Below, in pieces: positions 33,977 through 42,980 of a stretch of 64,000 nt of DNA. Under the pieces are notes generated by a model. It made no database searches. It was not told where the DNA came from and saw nothing but the letters and a program-made list of their open reading frames with translations. Each line of letters starts with the position of its first letter. Position 1 is the first letter of the stretch. The position numbers were made by a program, and so were the translations under genes. Origin of the DNA: Flavobacteriales bacterium (lineage in GTDB: Bacteria > Bacteroidota > Bacteroidia > Flavobacteriales > Schleiferiaceae); assembly GCA_012269745.1 (NCBI GenBank), contig JAAXJR010000032.1, forward strand, positions 29,137-93,136. The letters run 5' to 3'.

Positions 33977-33988
33977 TTGTTAGTGCGG

Positions 33989-35200
33989 TTAAAGGTTCCC
34001 AAACAACAAGGCATCACTAGAATACGGTAAATCAAAATGCTCACCCAGATGACGCTTTGTCAAAAGACCGCGGTAAAGATACAGCCCAGCACGTATGTTC
34101 AAATCATAATGAAGACTGTCTTGTACACCACCATTGTCCGAAAGCTGCTGTAACAGTGGACCTACAATATTGCTCATGGCAATACTAGAGGTGTTCCCAA
34201 CAGCGCTGTTCATATTAGGCACACAGTAATGCAATACATCATGTTTTACAAACGTTGGCGCATGGTGCGAAGTAATCTCAGAAGTTTCAAAGCAACCACC
34301 GCTATCAATGCTAATATCAATGATCACAGAACCAATAGGCATCTGCTCTACCATTTCCTCAGTAACTACCATTGGCGTGCGCCCTTCTACTGGAGCAAGC
34401 GCCCCAATAACAACATCCGCCGTAGCCAATCTATTCTTTAAAACCACATCTTGGATAAGCTCTGTAGTAACGGCCTGTCCAAGCTGTTCGGTGGCAAAGC
34501 GAAGTTTACTGATGTTCTGATCTAGCATCACTACCGACGCCCCCATACCATAGGCTACGCGTGCAGCTGCTAATGCTGCTACCCCGGCACCAATGATCAC
34601 CACTGAAGCAGGTGCTACTCCAGGGACTCCTCCCATAAGTTTTCCTTTGCGTTTGCCTGTCAATCCATCGGCGAGAAGATTTGCGCCCAAGCGTGCAGCC
34701 TGCTGACCGGCAATCTCACTCATGGCAATACGCAGTGCGCTTTGGTCTTCCGCATCACGCACCTCTTCTAAGGCAATTCCGGTAATCTTTTTGTCCGCTA
34801 GGGCCTTGAAAAACGCCTTATCTCTTGTTCTTAACTGCAGCGCACTAATGAGGGTCTGATTCCCCTTCATCATGCCTATTTCATTTGCATTCGGAGGAGC
34901 CACTTTCGCAATGATATCACATTGAAACACCTCAGCGGCTGATGATGCTATTTCAGCACCCGCATCCGCATATTCTCTGTCGTCCCAACCCGCAAGTAAA
35001 CCCGCACCTGTCTCAACGAGAATATTGTGACCGTTCTGAACGAGAACTCCTACCGCAGCCGGATTAAGCAAAATTCGGTGCTCATCCATGTCGTGCTCTT
35101 TCGGCACACCGATGACTAATTTTGCTCCCTTTGTTTCAACGGCTAAACGCTCTTCCTGCGTTGCCCAAGCCGTCTCCGACCAGCTAAGATATTCACTCAT
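33989..35200 (-). CDS. ald: Alanine dehydrogenase (AlaDH/PNT family)
   Basis: NAD-dependent interconversion of alanine and pyruvate plus ammonia, 403 residues. The N-terminal catalytic domain shows IGVPKEHDMDEHRILLNP. The Rossmann domain has VVIIGAGVAALAAARVAYGMG and the segment VMLDQNISKLRF. The family also contains transhydrogenase subunits; the length and the lone gene favour alanine dehydrogenase. The start overlaps tsaE by 8 bases. Gene order porX-tsaE-ald is common in Flavobacteriales (from general knowledge). Confidence 0.85.
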   Translation of the reverse strand: MSEYLSWSETAWATQEERLAVETKGAKLVIGVPKEHDMDEHRILLNPAAVGVLVQNGHNILVETGAGLLAGWDDREYADAGAEIASSAAEVFQCDIIAKVAPPNANEIGMMKGNQTLISALQLRTRDKAFFKALADKKITGIALEEVRDAEDQSALRIAMSEIAGQQAARLGANLLADGLTGKRKGKLMGGVPGVAPASVVIIGAGVAALAAARVAYGMGASVVMLDQNISKLRFATEQLGQAVTTELIQDVVLKNRLATADVVIGALAPVEGRTPMVVTEEMVEQMPIGSVIIDISIDSGGCFETSEITSHHAPTFVKHDVLHYCVPNMNSAVGNTSSIAMSNIVGPLLQQLSDNGGVQDSLHYDLNIRAGLYLYRGLLTKRHLGEHFDLPYSSDALLFGNL

Positions 35201-35666
35201 GGTTCCATTGTATTTGAGAAGTCGACACTTCAGGGAAGAACTCGATAGTGCGCGTATGTTGTTCTTCCGCAGTGATGTACACGACTCCTACTTTGTAAGG
35301 TAAGAAAGATTCTACTTTCTCTGCCCATTCAATCCAAATGGCATGTCCACTTTCTATGTACTCTTCGAATCCGAAGTCGTAGGCTTCTTCTTCGTGGTCA
35401 ATTCGATACGCATCCACATGAAACAGTGTTCCCTGAGGGCCACTGTGTTCTTCAATGAGAGAAAAGGTCGGTGAGGATCCGGCACTTTCACTGCCCCACT
35501 GTTTGATCAATTCATTGCACAAAGTCGTCTTCCCACTGCCCATGGGCGCTTGCAACAAATTCACTGAATGCTTCGTTTGCGCTAGGATTTCGGAGGCGAC
35601 TTTAGGTAAATCGGCCAAGCCTACCCCTTCAAACTTTATCGATCTATTTTCCGTCAAGGACGACAT
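35193..35666 (-). CDS. tsaE: tRNA threonylcarbamoyladenosine synthesis ATPase TsaE
   Basis: A small P-loop ATPase that drives the TsaBDE complex in making the universal t6A37 of ANN-decoding tRNAs. Walker A reads APMGSGKTTLCNEL, followed by the typical TFSLIEEH and the VDAYRI motif. 157 residues, normal length. It overlaps porX upstream by 23 bases and ald downstream by 8 bases. Confidence 0.95.
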   Translation of the reverse strand: MSSLTENRSIKFEGVGLADLPKVASEILAQTKHSVNLLQAPMGSGKTTLCNELIKQWGSESAGSSPTFSLIEEHSGPQGTLFHVDAYRIDHEEEAYDFGFEEYIESGHAIWIEWAEKVESFLPYKVGVVYITAEEQHTRTIEFFPEVSTSQIQWNHE

Positions 35667-37188
35667 AAGGAATGATTAATTCCTCCAAAGATACCCCACC
35701 GTGTTGATACGTGTTGCGGTAGTACTTCACATAATGATTGAAGTTGTTCGGATAAGCATAGAAATGATCATTCAATGCGAAAATGTATTCATCAACGATA
35801 TGATGCTTAGGCAAGCCAATTTTCTCCGGCGCCTTTACCACAAAGCTGTGCTTGCCTTGATAGCTCATGCCATTGCCATTTTTAAACCTGAGATTGGTCG
35901 TAAGATCACGCGTTCCTACCACCTTGGTCGCCTTGTTCACATTCACTGTTCCATGATCGGTGGTCAACACCACCTTAAATCCGTTTTCAGCGGCCCACTT
36001 TAGGGCCTTTCTAAGCGGTGACCCTTCGAACCAAGTCGCAGTTACCCTACGGTAAGCATTATCATCAGAAGCCAATTCTCGAATAACCTCAACATCAGTC
36101 CTAGCATGGCTCAGGGTATCAACAAAATTGTACACCAAAGCCACTACATCCGCTTGCTTGTTCTGATGGATGTTAGAGACAAACTTATTCGCCACTCTCA
36201 TATTGGTGACCTTGTGATACTTCACTTGCTTATCTCCAAGTCCAATGGACTTGAGTTGCTCAGCAAACAACTCGCCTTCAAATTCATTCTTGCTGCCCTC
36301 CTCATGCTCTTCTTTCCAATATTGCGGCAATTTCTTCTTGATGTCCGCCGGCACCATTCCTGCAAACAGTGCATTGCGCGCATATTGAGTGGCACTCGGA
36401 AGGATGCTACTATAAATGTTCTCAGAAGTAATATTGAAGTCCTCAGAAATCATCGGCTTAATGACCATCCATTGGTCCAACCTGAGATTGTCGATGACTA
36501 CAAAAAAGACCTTTTCGCCTTTGCGAATCTGCGGTGCAACTACATTACCCACAACCTCATGAGACAACATGGGGCGCTCGTTCGAACTAAACCAATCTTC
36601 GTAGTTATTCGAAATGAACCTTCCGAAGAGCTCATTCGCCTCACTTTTCTGAGTAGCCAAAACACTCTTCAGTCCTTCCTCAGAACTTTGATCCAATTCC
36701 AATTCCCAACGCAGAAGCTCTTTGTAGAAATCTGCCCACTCTTCCCATGTACGCAAACTCTGCATATCCATGGTGAGCTTACCAAAAACTTGCTGGTACC
36801 CTCGCGTCGCTTGCTGAGTGACCAATTCCTTGCCCTTCAAAATCTTCTTCAAGGAAAGCAGTACCTGGTTGGGATTCACCGGCTTGATCAAATAATCCGC
36901 AATCTTAGAACCAATAGCCATCTCCATGATGCTCTCCTCTTCACTCTTGGTGATCATCACTACGGGAACCTCAGGGCGCAAGGATTTCATCTTCTCAAGC
37001 ACTTCCAGACCCGTTAAACCAGGCATGTTCTCGTCCAAAAAGACCGCATCAAAAGGCTGCTTTTCAAACTCCTCAAGGGCATCACTACCGTTATTACAAG
37101 TCTCAAACGAATAGCCCTTTCCTTCCAAGAACAAAAGGTGTCCTTTGAGCATGTGAATTTCGTCGTCAACCCATAAAATATTCGGCAT
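35644..37188 (-). CDS. porX: PorX response regulator with PglZ domain
   Basis: The response regulator of the PorXY system, which controls type IX secretion genes in Bacteroidota. Residues 1-120: receiver domain with D8/D9, phospho-acceptor D52 (VFLDENMPG) and a conserved Lys (LIKPVNPNQ). Residues 170-514: a PglZ alkaline-phosphatase-like domain with metal-ligand segments VVIDNLRLDQW, VYNFVDTLSHAR and VLTTDHGTV. In P. gingivalis and other species PorX binds SigP and has been shown to have phosphodiesterase activity on cyclic oligonucleotides. Its cognate kinase PorY is not nearby. The gene heads a porX-tsaE-ald operon. Confidence 0.95.
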   Translation of the reverse strand: MPNILWVDDEIHMLKGHLLFLEGKGYSFETCNNGSDALEEFEKQPFDAVFLDENMPGLTGLEVLEKMKSLRPEVPVVMITKSEEESIMEMAIGSKIADYLIKPVNPNQVLLSLKKILKGKELVTQQATRGYQQVFGKLTMDMQSLRTWEEWADFYKELLRWELELDQSSEEGLKSVLATQKSEANELFGRFISNNYEDWFSSNERPMLSHEVVGNVVAPQIRKGEKVFFVVIDNLRLDQWMVIKPMISEDFNITSENIYSSILPSATQYARNALFAGMVPADIKKKLPQYWKEEHEEGSKNEFEGELFAEQLKSIGLGDKQVKYHKVTNMRVANKFVSNIHQNKQADVVALVYNFVDTLSHARTDVEVIRELASDDNAYRRVTATWFEGSPLRKALKWAAENGFKVVLTTDHGTVNVNKATKVVGTRDLTTNLRFKNGNGMSYQGKHSFVVKAPEKIGLPKHHIVDEYIFALNDHFYAYPNNFNHYVKYYRNTYQHGGVSLEELIIPYVVLDGK

Positions 37189-37245
37189 AATTGGTCGTTT
37201 TATTCTTGTTAAAAGTAATGCGCTTACCCCCTAGCTCGCCTTAAG

Positions 37246-37271
37246 ACCTGTACTATTTTTACGTTACAGGT
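37246..37271. promoter_or_regulatory. Inverted repeat ACCTGTA-N12-TACAGGT before the HD gene
   Basis: Perfect 7-bp arms 37246-37252 and 37265-37271 with a 12-base A/T-rich centre, ending 7 bases before the start of the HD hydrolase gene and 58 bases upstream of the divergent porX start. The spacing (19 bp arm centre to arm centre) suits a dimeric DNA-binding protein. Confidence 0.4.
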
Positions 37272-37278
37272 AAAACTA

Positions 37279-38523
37279 TTGACATTGAGCACGAAGAACA
37301 AAATCATTAACGACCCTATCTACGGGTTTATTACCATCAAGGATCCGCTTATTTACGAGCTGATCGACCACCCCTACTTCCAACGTCTGCGCCGCATCAG
37401 TCAACTAGGACTTACTTACCTGGTTTATCCTGGCGCCTACCACACTAGGTTCCACCATGCCATTGGTGCCATGCACCTCATGGGTCGCGCCATCTACACC
37501 CTACGTCAGAAAGGACATGAAATCTCAGCAGAAGAAGAGCGCGGGGTCCTCGTTGCCATCCTCCTTCACGACGTAGGTCACGGCCCTTTTTCACACGCCC
37601 TAGAGCACACTCTAATCCCCGGAGTTAGCCACGAAGCGCTGAGCTTAAAGATCATGGAAGAGCTTAACAACGAGTTCGACGGTGCCCTTACCATGGCCAT
37701 TGATATTTTCACGAACAACTACCCGAAGGCCTTCTTACATCAGCTCATTTCTTCGCAGTTAGATATGGACCGATTGGATTATCTACGCCGCGATTCCTTT
37801 TATTCAGGGGTTACAGAGGGCAGTGTAAACTCTGAGCGTCTCCTCACCATGCTCAACGTTAAAGACGACCAACTGGTCGTCGATTCCAAGGGCATTTACA
37901 GCGTAGAAAAATTCCTCGTAGCTCGCCGACTGATGTACTGGCAAGTCTACATGCACAAAACGGTGCTGAGCGCCGAATTTATGCTTGTCAACATCCTTAA
38001 ACGCGCCAAATATCTAGCCACCCAAGGCATTGAACTCTCCGGCACAGGAGCACTAAAGCACTTCTTGGCGGCAGATTACACCTGGAATGACTTTGAGGAG
38101 AACCCGGCCATCCTGAAGAAATTCTTAGAACTCGACGACTTTGACGTCATGAGCGGCATCAAGGATTGGACACACCATAGCGACCTCATCCTAAGTGATC
38201 TAAGCTCGCGAATCATCAATAGAAATCTCTTAAAGATCCGATTGCAGGAGGAGCCTTTCGAGGAAGAATTGGCCGAAAAAATGGCAGAAGGCATCCGCAA
38301 CCAATATGGCTTCACTCACGGTGAAGAGCGCTATATGCTCATCGTGGACAAGGTGAAAAACCACGCCTACAACAACAAAAAAGGCCACATCAACCTGCTC
38401 TACAAAGACGGCCGCACGAGCGACATCAGCACCGCCGCAGATCAAATGACCATCAACGCCCTTAGCGAACCGGTAGAACGCCATTTCATCTGCTTCCCAA
38501 GAGAATTAAGACACCTGTTATGA
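37279..38523 (+). CDS. HD-domain phosphohydrolase (dNTPase/SAMHD1-like)
   Basis: A 414-residue HD hydrolase. Metal ligands: RFHHAIGAMHL (H..), HDVGHGPFSHALEH (the HD pair) and DMDRLDYLRRD. The N-terminal INDPIYGFITIKDPL and FQRLRRISQLGLTYLVYPGA are typical of the family of SAMHD1-like dNTP triphosphohydrolases. There is no ATG at the start: TTG at 37279 or TTG at 37285 must be used. Its stop overlaps the lpxD start (ATGA), so it heads the lipid A operon; the reason for that link is not known. Confidence 0.88.
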   Translation: MTLSTKNKIINDPIYGFITIKDPLIYELIDHPYFQRLRRISQLGLTYLVYPGAYHTRFHHAIGAMHLMGRAIYTLRQKGHEISAEEERGVLVAILLHDVGHGPFSHALEHTLIPGVSHEALSLKIMEELNNEFDGALTMAIDIFTNNYPKAFLHQLISSQLDMDRLDYLRRDSFYSGVTEGSVNSERLLTMLNVKDDQLVVDSKGIYSVEKFLVARRLMYWQVYMHKTVLSAEFMLVNILKRAKYLATQGIELSGTGALKHFLAADYTWNDFEENPAILKKFLELDDFDVMSGIKDWTHHSDLILSDLSSRIINRNLLKIRLQEEPFEEELAEKMAEGIRNQYGFTHGEERYMLIVDKVKNHAYNNKKGHINLLYKDGRTSDISTAADQMTINALSEPVERHFICFPRELRHLL

Positions 38524-39452
38524 AGCACGCACCTAAAACGTTAGGCGCCATCTGCGCTGCCCTTCAGCTCCATTGCCCTGTTGGTCAGGAGCAACTCGAA
38601 ATCAACGGAGTGGCAACTTTAGAAGATGCCGAAGCGGGCGATCTCAGTTTCCTCTCAAATCTGAAATACGCCGCACAAGCCAAGAGCACGGGTGCATCCG
38701 CTATTCTCATTAAAAAAGGCAGTACCGTCGAATGCGATAGTATTCTCCTAGAATGCGAAGACCCCTACATGACCTTTACCATGTACCTCGTCGGTCTAGA
38801 AAAGGAATTAGGCACTGCGAAAGACGACCGCAACAATGCGCAAATTTCCCCTGAGGCCACCATCGGTGAAAACTGCATCATAGAAACTGGCGCCATCATC
38901 GGCGCAGGAGCGGTTATCGGCGACAACTGCCGCATCGGTGCAGGCGCAAAAATCCTCTCTGCCGCTCACCTCGGTGACCGAGTGGTAGTTGAAGCAGGAG
39001 CGGTAATTGGCTCACAAGGATTCGGATTTGCACCGGACAAAAACGGCGTGTACCACACCATCCCTCAGCTAGGAAAAGTGATTCTCGAAGACGATGTTTT
39101 CATTGGTGCCAATACAACCGTAGATCGCGGAGCCATAGGCAATACAGTAGTTGGCAAGGGAAGCAAGATCGATAATCAATGTATGATTGCCCACGGCGTG
39201 ACCATTGGTAAAAACACGGTAATGGCAGGACAGACGGGCATTGCAGGCTCCACGAGTATAGGCGACAACTGTAGATTTGCCGGCCAAGTAGGCATCGCTG
39301 GACACCTCAAAATAGGCAATAACGTCACCATTTTAGCGCAGAGCGGAGTCATGGCCGATGTTCCCGACAATAAGGTTATCTTTGGCACGCCTGCCCTAGA
39401 CCGTAGACACTTTTTGAAATCATTTTCGGCCTTCAAAAAACAAGGCCTGTAA
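38520..39452 (+). CDS. lpxD: UDP-3-O-acylglucosamine N-acyltransferase
   Basis: Third step of lipid A synthesis: adds the second hydroxyacyl chain from ACP. The N-terminal UDP-binding domain (1-100) precedes a left-handed parallel beta-helix of hexapeptide repeats (IGENCIIETGAIIGAGAVIG). The catalytic His is in IAHGVTIGKN, and GFGFAPDKNGVYHTIPQLG is a family signature. 310 residues, normal. Followed 2 bases later by lpxC/fabZ. Confidence 0.97.
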   Translation: MKHAPKTLGAICAALQLHCPVGQEQLEINGVATLEDAEAGDLSFLSNLKYAAQAKSTGASAILIKKGSTVECDSILLECEDPYMTFTMYLVGLEKELGTAKDDRNNAQISPEATIGENCIIETGAIIGAGAVIGDNCRIGAGAKILSAAHLGDRVVVEAGAVIGSQGFGFAPDKNGVYHTIPQLGKVILEDDVFIGANTTVDRGAIGNTVVGKGSKIDNQCMIAHGVTIGKNTVMAGQTGIAGSTSIGDNCRFAGQVGIAGHLKIGNNVTILAQSGVMADVPDNKVIFGTPALDRRHFLKSFSAFKKQGL

Positions 39453-39454
39453 TT

Positions 39455-40831
39455 ATGTTGCAACAGACACTCAAAAACACTGTTTCATTTGAAGGCAATG
39501 CCCTTCATACTGGCGAATCCGTCAAAGTAAACTTAGTTCCATCTGAAGTAAATACCGGGATCGTATTTGTCCGCACAGATATGGACAATACGGAAGTTCC
39601 TGCTTTGGCCAAACATGTGAATCGCACCAACCGTCAGACCATTTTACAAAAGGGTGATGCCTCGGTGGGCACCGTCGAGCATTTGATGGCGAGCTTGTAC
39701 GCTCTAGGCGTCGACAACCTTCGTGTTGAATTGGACGGCAGTGAGGTGCCCATTCTAGACGGTTCTGCCGCACCATTAGTAGACCTTATTCTTGAGGCAG
39801 GTGTAGAAGAGCAAGGCGAGGAGAAAAACTATTACACGCTGGAAGAGCCTTTTACTTACAAAGACGAAGACGGCTCTGAGATCATGGCATTGCCTAGCGA
39901 TACCTTCGAGGTGAGCGCATTGATCGACTACGGCACTTCTGTTCTGGGTCCACAACACGCTCATTTAGATCAAATGACCAATTTCCGTGAGGAGATTGCC
40001 AGTGCACGTACTTTCAGCTTCTTGCGTGAACTAGAGCCCCTTTTAGATCAAGGTCTAATCAAGGGTGGTGATCTGAACAATGCGATTGTTTATGTTGATC
40101 AAGAGATTGCACCTGCAACCCTTGACAAGCTAAAGACAGCATTCGGAAAAGACGACGTTCAAGTGACCAACAGAGGCACACTAAACAATATTGAATTGCG
40201 CTTCTCAAACGAAGCAGCGCGTCACAAGCTTCTTGATGTTATTGGTGATATCGCCTTGTTAGGCCGCCCGTTGAAAGCTCGACTGATTGCAACTAAGCCA
40301 GGTCACGGTGTGAATGCCGAATTCACAAAGGCGTTGGCAGCTAAAATTCGCAAAGAGGAAAGCAAGCCAAGACCACCTAAATACGATCCAAATGTCCCTC
40401 CAGTGAAAACTGTAGAAGACATCATGGCCTTAATTCCACACCGCTCACCATTCCTTTTGGTTGATAAGATTATCGAATTAACAGAAGATCGCGTAGTTGG
40501 GGTAAAGTCAGTTACAATGAACGAACCGTTCTTCGTAGGTCATTTCCCTGGTTCACCGGTAATGCCTGGTGTTCTTCAAGTAGAGGCGATGGCGCAATGT
40601 GGCGGGATTCTTGCTCTAAGTACGGTACCAGATCCAGAAAATTACTTGACCTACTTCATGAAGATTGACAACGTGAAGTTCAAACAGAAGGTGGTTCCTG
40701 GTGACACATTAATTTTTGACTTGAAGCTTATTAGTCCTATTCGCAGGGGAATCGTCCACATGCTCGGAAGAGCTTTCGTTGGAAATACCTTAGTTAGCGA
40801 AGCTGAACTGATGGCACAGATTACCAAATAA
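39455..40831 (+). CDS. lpxC-fabZ: Bifunctional LpxC deacetylase / FabZ dehydratase fusion
   Basis: A 458-residue fusion characteristic of Bacteroidota. Residues 1-300: LpxC zinc deacetylase, with HTGESVKVNLVP, the zinc ligands in GTVEHLMASLYALGVDN and HKLLDVIGDIALLG, and the loop DGSAAPLVD. Residues 310-458: FabZ (3-hydroxyacyl-ACP dehydratase) with hot-dog fold residues PHRSPFLLVDKI (catalytic His) and HFPGSPVMPGVLQVEAMAQ (catalytic Glu). The first domain commits to lipid A synthesis; the second provides unsaturated acyl chains, so one protein balances the two pools. Stop overlaps the lpxA start by one base. Confidence 0.97.
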   Translation: MLQQTLKNTVSFEGNALHTGESVKVNLVPSEVNTGIVFVRTDMDNTEVPALAKHVNRTNRQTILQKGDASVGTVEHLMASLYALGVDNLRVELDGSEVPILDGSAAPLVDLILEAGVEEQGEEKNYYTLEEPFTYKDEDGSEIMALPSDTFEVSALIDYGTSVLGPQHAHLDQMTNFREEIASARTFSFLRELEPLLDQGLIKGGDLNNAIVYVDQEIAPATLDKLKTAFGKDDVQVTNRGTLNNIELRFSNEAARHKLLDVIGDIALLGRPLKARLIATKPGHGVNAEFTKALAAKIRKEESKPRPPKYDPNVPPVKTVEDIMALIPHRSPFLLVDKIIELTEDRVVGVKSVTMNEPFFVGHFPGSPVMPGVLQVEAMAQCGGILALSTVPDPENYLTYFMKIDNVKFKQKVVPGDTLIFDLKLISPIRRGIVHMLGRAFVGNTLVSEAELMAQITK

Positions 40832-41601
40832 TGATTCATAAACTCTCCGACGTACATCCTTCCGCTAAAATTGCCGACCAAGTTGAAATTGGTCCGTTTA
40901 CTTCCATAGCGGCAGATGTAGAAATTGGAGAGGGTACTTGGATTGGCCCAAATGTTACTATCATGGATGGTGCGCGTATTGGGGCCAATTGTAGGATTTT
41001 CCCCGGTGCAGTCATCTCTGCGGTTCCTCAAGACCTCAAATTTGACGGCGAAAAAACCACTGTTGAAATTGGTGACCGAACTACTATTCGTGAATGCGTC
41101 ACCATCAACCGCGGCACTAAAGCTTACGGCAAGACGACTCTCGGTGAAGACTGTTTGATCATGGCCTACGTGCACATAGCGCATGACTGTATCCTAGGAA
41201 ACCGTGTCATTCTGGTGAATTCCGTAGCACTCGCAGGTCATGTTGAAGTTGGTGACTGGGCAATCATCTCCGGTCTAAGCGCAGTACACCAGTTTGTTAA
41301 GATTGGCAATCATGTTATGGTTGGCGGTGGCGCTATGGTTCGCAAGGATGTTCCACCAATGATAACTGCTGCTGGCGATCCATTGACTTATGCTGGGGTA
41401 AACAGCGTAGGGCTTAGAAGAAGAGGTTTCAGCAACGAAGAAATTCGCCAAGTGCAAGACATCTACCGCATTATTTACCAAAGCGGCAAGAACATCAGTC
41501 AGGCCGTAGAAGTAGTAAAGTCTGAATTTGAAGGCAACAAGACCGCCCAAGAAATCATTGACTTCATTTCTTCTAGTGATAGAGGGTTAATTCGAAAGTA
41601 A
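40831..41601 (+). CDS. lpxA: UDP-N-acetylglucosamine acyltransferase
   Basis: First step of lipid A synthesis. A left-handed beta-helix with hexapeptide repeats; VHIAHDCILGNRVILVN contains the catalytic His, and VTINRGTKAYGKTTLGEDCLI and HQFVKIGNHVMVGGG are family features. 256 residues, usual length. Although it catalyses an earlier step than LpxC, it follows lpxC/fabZ in the gene order, as is common. Confidence 0.97.
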   Translation: MIHKLSDVHPSAKIADQVEIGPFTSIAADVEIGEGTWIGPNVTIMDGARIGANCRIFPGAVISAVPQDLKFDGEKTTVEIGDRTTIRECVTINRGTKAYGKTTLGEDCLIMAYVHIAHDCILGNRVILVNSVALAGHVEVGDWAIISGLSAVHQFVKIGNHVMVGGGAMVRKDVPPMITAAGDPLTYAGVNSVGLRRRGFSNEEIRQVQDIYRIIYQSGKNISQAVEVVKSEFEGNKTAQEIIDFISSSDRGLIRK

Positions 41602-41606
41602 GTCCC

Positions 41607-42224
41607 ATGATCACTCTGGATCGGCTTCAAAAAATCTTCGGCAATCAACACATCCTTCAGGACGTAAGCCACACCTTTACAGCTGGCTCTAAGACTGTAG
41701 TCCTGGGCTCCAACGGGTCTGGAAAATCGACCCTGATAAAGATTATCTCAGGTGCTCAAGAAGCTACAGAGAACCCACCTCAGTATAACTTTGACGGGAA
41801 AAACACCCCATCTGCAGAGGCAGGCAGCATTTGCAGCATTGCCGCCCCTTATGTGGCATTGAATCCGATGTTCAGCTTGAGGGAAACATTGGACTTCCAC
41901 CAGAAGATGTGTGGTTTTATAGAGAGTGTTGATCTCGATAAGTGGATTCAGAAAGCGGGCCTCGCAGCGCATGAAAACAAAAGAATCAAAACGTACAGCT
42001 CTGGAATGCAGCAACGCGTTAGATTATTATTGGCAATAGCGAGCCCCCGTCCACTGCTCTTATTAGACGAACCCACCAGTAATCTTGACAATGACGGTGT
42101 GGCTTTTTATCAAGAGCTCATTAAAGAATTGGCCACAGATAAAACCATTATTGTGGCAAGCAATTACATCGAGCACGAATATGATTTCTGCAACGGTGAA
42201 CTACTCCTTGAAAAGCATTATTAA
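41607..42224 (+). CDS. Stand-alone ABC-type ATPase
   Basis: A 205-residue ABC ATPase with Walker A VLGSNGSGKSTLIKI, the Q-loop-like segment APYVALNPMFSLRETL, signature YSSGMQQRVRLLLA and Walker B LLLLDEPTSNLD. No permease is encoded nearby. It resembles the short ATPase subunits of export systems (for example CcmA-like). It lies 5 bases after lpxA and may share that transcript; its function is open. Confidence 0.85.
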   Translation: MITLDRLQKIFGNQHILQDVSHTFTAGSKTVVLGSNGSGKSTLIKIISGAQEATENPPQYNFDGKNTPSAEAGSICSIAAPYVALNPMFSLRETLDFHQKMCGFIESVDLDKWIQKAGLAAHENKRIKTYSSGMQQRVRLLLAIASPRPLLLLDEPTSNLDNDGVAFYQELIKELATDKTIIVASNYIEHEYDFCNGELLLEKHY

Positions 42225-42252
42225 ACCATGAATTAGCCCTCTGCATTTGCAG

Positions 42253-42260
42253 TATATTTG
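42253..42260 (+). promoter_or_regulatory. -7 promoter element (TATATTTG) of efp
   Basis: TATATTTG matches TAnnTTTG and is 19 bases before the ATG of efp, the standard distance in this window. No TTG at the -33 position. Confidence 0.5.
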
Positions 42261-42279
42261 GGCAACAAATAACTCGATT

Positions 42280-42843
42280 ATGGCAAGTACTTCAGATATC
42301 AAAAACGGAATGTGTATCAATTTCAATGGTCAACCGTTCCAAGTCATTGAATTTCTACACGTAAAACCAGGTAAGGGTGCAGCATTCGTTCGTACAAAGA
42401 TCAAGAATCTTGAAACTGGTCGTGTATTAGACAACACTTTCCCAGCGGGTTCAAAGATTGAAACGATCGACGTGGAAACTCGTCAGTACCAATTCTTGTA
42501 CAACGACGGTACCGACTACCACTTCATGAACACAGACAACTACGAGCAATTGACTTTTGCACGTGATCTCATCAACGCTCCAGACTTCTTGGTAGACGGT
42601 ATGATGTGTCTAGTATTGTTCCACGCCACAGAAAACAGAGCGATGGCAGTAGAACTTCCTCGTACAGTGAACTTAAAAGTAACCTACGCAGAACCTGCCG
42701 TTAAAGGCAACACCTCTACCAATGCAATGAAAACCGTAACAGTAGAAGGTGGCGCTCAAGTCCAAGTACCTCTTTTCATCAAGACTGATGAGGAGATTGT
42801 CATCAATACAGCGGACGGTTCTTACAAAGAGCGCGCGAAATAA
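42280..42843 (+). CDS. efp: Elongation factor P
   Basis: Rescues ribosomes stalled at polyproline. 187 residues from the ATG at 42280, giving the conserved start of the three-domain fold. The tip of the domain I loop is VKPGKGAAFVRT, with Lys32 at the position where the modifying Lys sits in other bacteria. Domain III has the family ending LFIKTDEEIVINTADGSYKE. A longer TTG start at 42247 falls in the promoter and is rejected. It has its own promoter although it follows the lpx genes. Confidence 0.96.
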   Translation: MASTSDIKNGMCINFNGQPFQVIEFLHVKPGKGAAFVRTKIKNLETGRVLDNTFPAGSKIETIDVETRQYQFLYNDGTDYHFMNTDNYEQLTFARDLINAPDFLVDGMMCLVLFHATENRAMAVELPRTVNLKVTYAEPAVKGNTSTNAMKTVTVEGGAQVQVPLFIKTDEEIVINTADGSYKERAK

Positions 42844-42944
42844 TTCGCGAAAAATCTCGACAGAAAAGTTCTCGCTGCGCCGCGCGCTTAGTCTCGCTTT
42901 TAGCTCGAATTATTTTCTGTTGACTACGTAGATAAATCACTAGT

Positions 42945-42975
42945 AAAAAAGGCAACCCATTGGGTAGCCTTTTTT
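42945..42975. terminator. Bidirectional terminator between efp and the minus-strand gene
   Basis: AAAAAAGGC-A-ACCCA-T-TGGGT-A-GCCTTTTTT: a 15-base near-perfect inverted repeat (one A-A mismatch) with A-tract on the left and T-tract on the right, so it can stop transcription from both sides. Confidence 0.88.
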
Positions 42976-42980
42976 ATGTT

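Noticed and set aside
36106..37017. 303-codon frame on the plus strand opposite porX
   Set aside because: Antisense to a secure gene in a frame that follows its codon bias; no family features.
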